From: Bradyrhizobium sp. AUGA SZCCT0176
GTDB taxonomy: Bacteria; Pseudomonadota; Alphaproteobacteria; Rhizobiales; Xanthobacteraceae
Assembly (NCBI RefSeq): GCF_018130145.1
Contig: NZ_JAFCMB010000003.1
Location: forward strand, 124,001-188,000
Length of the DNA: 64,000 nucleotides
Reading direction: 5' to 3'
The notes beneath the pieces were generated by a model that worked only from the letters and a program-made list of their open reading frames with translations, made no database searches and was not told the origin of the DNA. The stretch's first letter is position 1, and each line of letters begins with the position of its first letter. Shown in pieces: positions 61,180 to 64,000 of this stretch. The translations under genes were made by a program, and so were the position numbers.

Positions 61180-62556
61180 CTATGGATTGGCTGGGGCAAC
61201 CTGTGGCGCTACGTACGGCTCCATTCGGTGCACGATACCTTCCGCGTACAGTCCGTCTATTTCAGCCGGCGAAAGACCCAGCATCGTCGAGAGGACGTCC
61301 GTGGTGTCGTCGCCGATCGACGGCGCACCGCGCCAGATGCGGCCGGGTGTCAGCGACATCTTCGGCACCACGCCGAAGACTCGGATCGGCACACCAGACT
61401 GACGATCGAGTACGGGGACGGTCATTTCGCGAGCCGCATAGTGCTCGTCGTGATACTGGTCGCGCACGTTGAACACGCGAGCGCAGCCAATCTGAGCCGC
61501 GTTCACCGCGGTTTCCACCTCAAGTGCCGTATGCGCAGCGCAATAGTCGCGCAGCCGACGGTCGAGTTCGCGCCCCTTCTCCGAGTTGACCGCGACCGCG
61601 TCCTTCGAGCACTCGTCATAGCTGTACTCGACGGGATCAAGCCCGAGGAATCTCGGCACCCGATCGTAGATTGCGCCGCCGAGCGCGCCGATATAGACCC
61701 AGCCGTCGCTGCATTTGAACGTATCGTAGGGCTGGAAGCCCGCCGGCCGATTACCGGTATGCCCGGAGACCGCACCCTCGCCAGTGAAGATCGGCAGTGT
61801 ATTGCCGTTGGTCTGGGCGACCGCTTCATATTGCGCGAGGTCGATCACCTGTCCCCGCCCGCTCTTCTTGACCTCCCACAGCGCCATCATTGTTGACGCC
61901 CACCCGGTTAGCGCGGTGACATAGTCGCCGGTATAGGATTTGGCGCGCTGCGGCGGACCAGCGGGGTCGCCGGTCAAATTCATCATGCCGCCGTAGGCCT
62001 GTGCGATCGCATCGTAGCCCGGTCGCCCAAGATATTCCTGCTTTCCGTACTGACCGTAGGTGCTGACGCGCACGATCACGAGACTAGGGTTGACCGCCAG
62101 CGCCAGCTCGTTGGTGATTCCGTTACGTTCGCATGTGCCGGGGGCAGACGATTCCATCCATACGTCTGAAATCTTCCACAGCGCCATCAATAGCTCGATG
62201 CCGCGCTCCTTCTTGAAATCGAGTCCCATCGACAACTTGTTCTTCGTGACTTCGGCCTCATCGCCTCCGTGGGGGCGCGGCCCGCGCACCAACTGCGGCG
62301 CGGTGAAGCGAAAAATGTCACCGCCCGGCTTCTCGACGTGAATCACCTCAGCGCCGAACTCTGCGAGCTTGGTGCCAATGTAGGGCTGGGCGATCAGCTG
62401 CCCGGTGCCGACCGCACGAATGCCCTCCAACGGACCGAATGCGGGCGTGACACACGGCGTTTTCGGTCGCTGAAGCTTCTTGATCCACTCCGGGATGGTG
62501 CTTCGAAGTTGCTCGATCTTGTCTTCGTCCTTCACAAGCCTTGGATCGTGCGGCAT
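61180..62556 (-). CDS. CaiB/BaiF family (class III) CoA transferase
   Basis: The protein has 458 residues from ATG 62556, preceded by an AGGGGGGTG ribosome site. It has the family-III pattern: PLEGIRAVGTGQLIAQPYIGTKLAEFGAEVIHVEKPGGDIFRF, NKLSMGLDFKKERGIELLMALWKISDVWMESSAPGTCERNGI, then the RVSTYGQYGKQEYLGRPGYDAIAQAYGGMMNLTGDP block. The catalytic Asp normally within the GxPGxFLD segment lies in the N-terminal half but is not obvious here. It moves CoA between carboxylates. Located 330 bp upstream of the reductase on the same strand; a role in acid activation is plausible. Confidence 0.93.
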   Translation of the reverse strand: MPHDPRLVKDEDKIEQLRSTIPEWIKKLQRPKTPCVTPAFGPLEGIRAVGTGQLIAQPYIGTKLAEFGAEVIHVEKPGGDIFRFTAPQLVRGPRPHGGDEAEVTKNKLSMGLDFKKERGIELLMALWKISDVWMESSAPGTCERNGITNELALAVNPSLVIVRVSTYGQYGKQEYLGRPGYDAIAQAYGGMMNLTGDPAGPPQRAKSYTGDYVTALTGWASTMMALWEVKKSGRGQVIDLAQYEAVAQTNGNTLPIFTGEGAVSGHTGNRPAGFQPYDTFKCSDGWVYIGALGGAIYDRVPRFLGLDPVEYSYDECSKDAVAVNSEKGRELDRRLRDYCAAHTALEVETAVNAAQIGCARVFNVRDQYHDEHYAAREMTVPVLDRQSGVPIRVFGVVPKMSLTPGRIWRGAPSIGDDTTDVLSTMLGLSPAEIDGLYAEGIVHRMEPYVAPQVAPANP

Positions 62557-62677
62557 GCAACACCCCCCTGTTGTGGGCATCATGCAATCGAAAATCCCGG
62601 TTCAAATCAAGCTCATTCACAAGCGGCACGCGATGTCCGCCTTGGGTCATTCGCGTCGGTTTGGCCGAACCACGGCT

Positions 62678-62767
62678 ACTTCCGGTCTACCCCGGTGACC
62701 GGACATTCTCAGGATAGGCAAGCATGTCTCAAAAGTGCCAACAAGAGACTCATGCATCGCAGCAAAT
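62678..62767. repeat. 90-bp dispersed repeat, right copy
   Basis: Counterpart of 57868-57957. The sequence just left of it translates as MSALGHSRRFGRTTATSGLP, a style I associate with a common intergenic repeat of Bradyrhizobiaceae. Together the copies bound the oxidase-reductase-CoA transferase block. Confidence 0.7.
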
Positions 62768-62847
62768 TCGAGGATTCGATAGGCTATCCGATCCGCTCGA
62801 CGCGAGGCTAGGTTTCACTAAGCGGAGTTGCCGCGCGAAGAATGGTC

Positions 62848-64000
62848 TCACCAGGCGGAAAAGCTATTTCCGAACGGCGAGCGCCAAAACGGCGAGCTGC
62901 GTGGGCGCGCGTAGCGGAATCCAGTCCCCGGACTGCGCCGCCGTTTATCGATGCCGCCTTGGGGCTCGCCGCTCAACAGCACCACGAAATCCGTGCCCTT
63001 GCCGGTTTCCGTGCTCAACGGCTCGTCCGTGACGATCAGGGAAGATCTCGGCGCAATATTGCCGATGCGATCCAATGCGTCCTGCGGAATGCTGATGCGG
63101 TCGAGCGCAGCCTTTGCGGTGCCGGGGTCCGTCGGCACCGGCTCAGCGTCGCGACCACGCTTCGCGCGCGCCCGGTCGTCCGGCTCAAGCGTGGCGCCGG
63201 GCGGACGACCGCCGCCCATTGAGACGGCGCTCCATCGCAACTTGGTATCGTCGCCCGAGTGTTCGACTGCGGTGAAGACATGCGTGCCGAATGGACGATC
63301 GGGATCTGCGATCGTGACCGGACTTTCAAGGATGGGCTTGAATGCCTGACGGACATAAAGCCGCTGGGTCTTGCGGCTGATCACCACCGATACCGGCTGC
63401 ATTTCGCGTTCGACCTGGCGGGCCGCCTCGGCTGCCGCGGCCCGCGCCGTCTCCGCCGCGGCGGCAGCTTCACGCGCAGCAGTGACTGCATCGAGCCTCA
63501 GTTGCAGATCCGCGTTGGCGGCGTTCGATTGCAGCTGCAGCTCCGCGACCTTGACAGCGGCCTTTGCCTTGTCATCCTCGGCCTGCTCCTTTGCCTCCGC
63601 CGAGACAAGAGCGCCAAGTCTGGTCTCGGCAGCCGCCAATTGCGCCCCGGCTCTGCGCTTCAGATTTTCCGCCGCGCGAACCGGCTCCCTGGCGCGCGAG
63701 GCCTCCCGGAACGCCGTCTCCGCGGCCAGCCTCGCCTGCGCCGCTTTCCTCGCCGCCTCTTGTGCCTCTGCGGTGCGGGCGGCGGCCATGGCGCCGGCAC
63801 CCGGTTTGGGCTGGAGCAGCAGCGGATGGACAAGCTCGACGGGCGTCACATCGCTTGGCGCCACGATCACCCGCATGCCCATCTTGGTCACGTCGAACAG
63901 CCGTTCGGCGAAGTCGAATGGCAGCCGGATACAGCCATGGGACGCCGGACGCCCCGGCAGGACACCGCCATGCAGTGCGATACCTGACCAGGTGATGCGT
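62848..64000 (-). CDS. L,D-transpeptidase with long C-terminal coiled-coil (partial, 5' end beyond window)
   Basis: The frame runs off the right edge, so the N-terminus is missing (384 codons visible). The first visible residues contain the YkuD/ErfK active site GIALHGGVLPGRPASHGCIRLP, with catalytic Cys and His, then FDFAERLFDVTKMGMRVIVAP. A Glu/Ala/Arg-rich helical region of about 130 residues follows (EAQEAARKAAQARLAAETAF...), strongly coiled-coil. A second domain is VVISRKTQRLYVRQAFKPILESPVTIADPDRPFGTHVFTAVE, itself like another L,D-transpeptidase beta domain. Such enzymes make 3-3 cross-links or attach proteins in peptidoglycan. A GTG at 63891 is internal, not the start. Confidence 0.85.
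   Translation of the reverse strand, partial: RITWSGIALHGGVLPGRPASHGCIRLPFDFAERLFDVTKMGMRVIVAPSDVTPVELVHPLLLQPKPGAGAMAAARTAEAQEAARKAAQARLAAETAFREASRAREPVRAAENLKRRAGAQLAAAETRLGALVSAEAKEQAEDDKAKAAVKVAELQLQSNAANADLQLRLDAVTAAREAAAAAETARAAAAEAARQVEREMQPVSVVISRKTQRLYVRQAFKPILESPVTIADPDRPFGTHVFTAVEHSGDDTKLRWSAVSMGGGRPPGATLEPDDRARAKRGRDAEPVPTDPGTAKAALDRISIPQDALDRIGNIAPRSSLIVTDEPLSTETGKGTDFVVLLSGEPQGGIDKRRRSPGTGFRYARPRSSPFWRSPFGNSFSAW

Overview
The window reads as a high-GC alphaproteobacterial chromosome, most likely Bradyrhizobiaceae (Bradyrhizobium, Rhodopseudomonas or a close relative). The grounds are gene content and style: a XoxF methanol dehydrogenase with its quinoprotein-associated set, a 1607-residue NAD-glutamate dehydrogenase, Liv- and Dpp-type uptake operons, and intergenic repeats of a kind common in that family. 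No 16S gene or other phylogenetic marker is present, so the assignment is an inference.

Positions 1-28018 form a lanthanide-type methanol/formaldehyde oxidation island. In order it holds: a TonB-dependent receptor cut by the left edge; a divergent histidine kinase/LuxR-type regulator pair resembling FlhS/FlhR; S-formylglutathione hydrolase; a DUF2380-like protein; a five-gene operon for the PQQ-dehydrogenase-associated ABC system; a CxxCW rhodanese-like protein with a XoxJ-like binding protein; a metallo-beta-lactamase-fold protein and a SoxYZ-like carrier; a second ABC importer of the nitrate/sulfonate type; small secreted proteins and an outer-membrane protein; a stand-alone pqqA; a three-gene operon led by a MotA/TolQ/ExbB-like channel; an AraC regulator; and then xoxF, xoxG, glutathione-dependent formaldehyde dehydrogenase and Gfa. 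The logic is: methanol is oxidised in the periplasm by XoxF (PQQ plus a lanthanide), electrons pass to XoxG, formaldehyde is captured by glutathione (Gfa, spontaneous or assisted), oxidised by the class III dehydrogenase and released as formate by FghA. The pqqBCDE genes are not in the window.

Positions 28476-38218 hold the NAD-glutamate dehydrogenase followed by a 4.9-kb segment (secreted protein, class A penicillin-binding protein, secreted protein) bounded by near-identical 27/28-bp direct repeats. Positions 38251-46917 are a Dpp-type ABC importer with an FAD amine/amino-acid oxidase, a 2-hydroxyacid dehydrogenase and a divergent XRE-cupin regulator.

Positions 47031-49159 are one end of an integrated element: a 3' remnant of tRNA-Glu(CTC), repeat-rich DNA, a tyrosine recombinase and an excisionase-like HTH protein. 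Positions 49468-56343 are a Liv-type operon with two permease pairs but one ATPase pair. Upstream of it lie decayed SDR and acyl-CoA synthetase fragments and a second, solitary tyrosine recombinase. Positions 57868-62767 contain a three-gene acyl/lipid-type catabolic set (FAD oxidase, saccharopine-dehydrogenase-like reductase, CoA transferase) bounded by two copies of a 90-bp dispersed repeat. The right edge cuts an L,D-transpeptidase gene.
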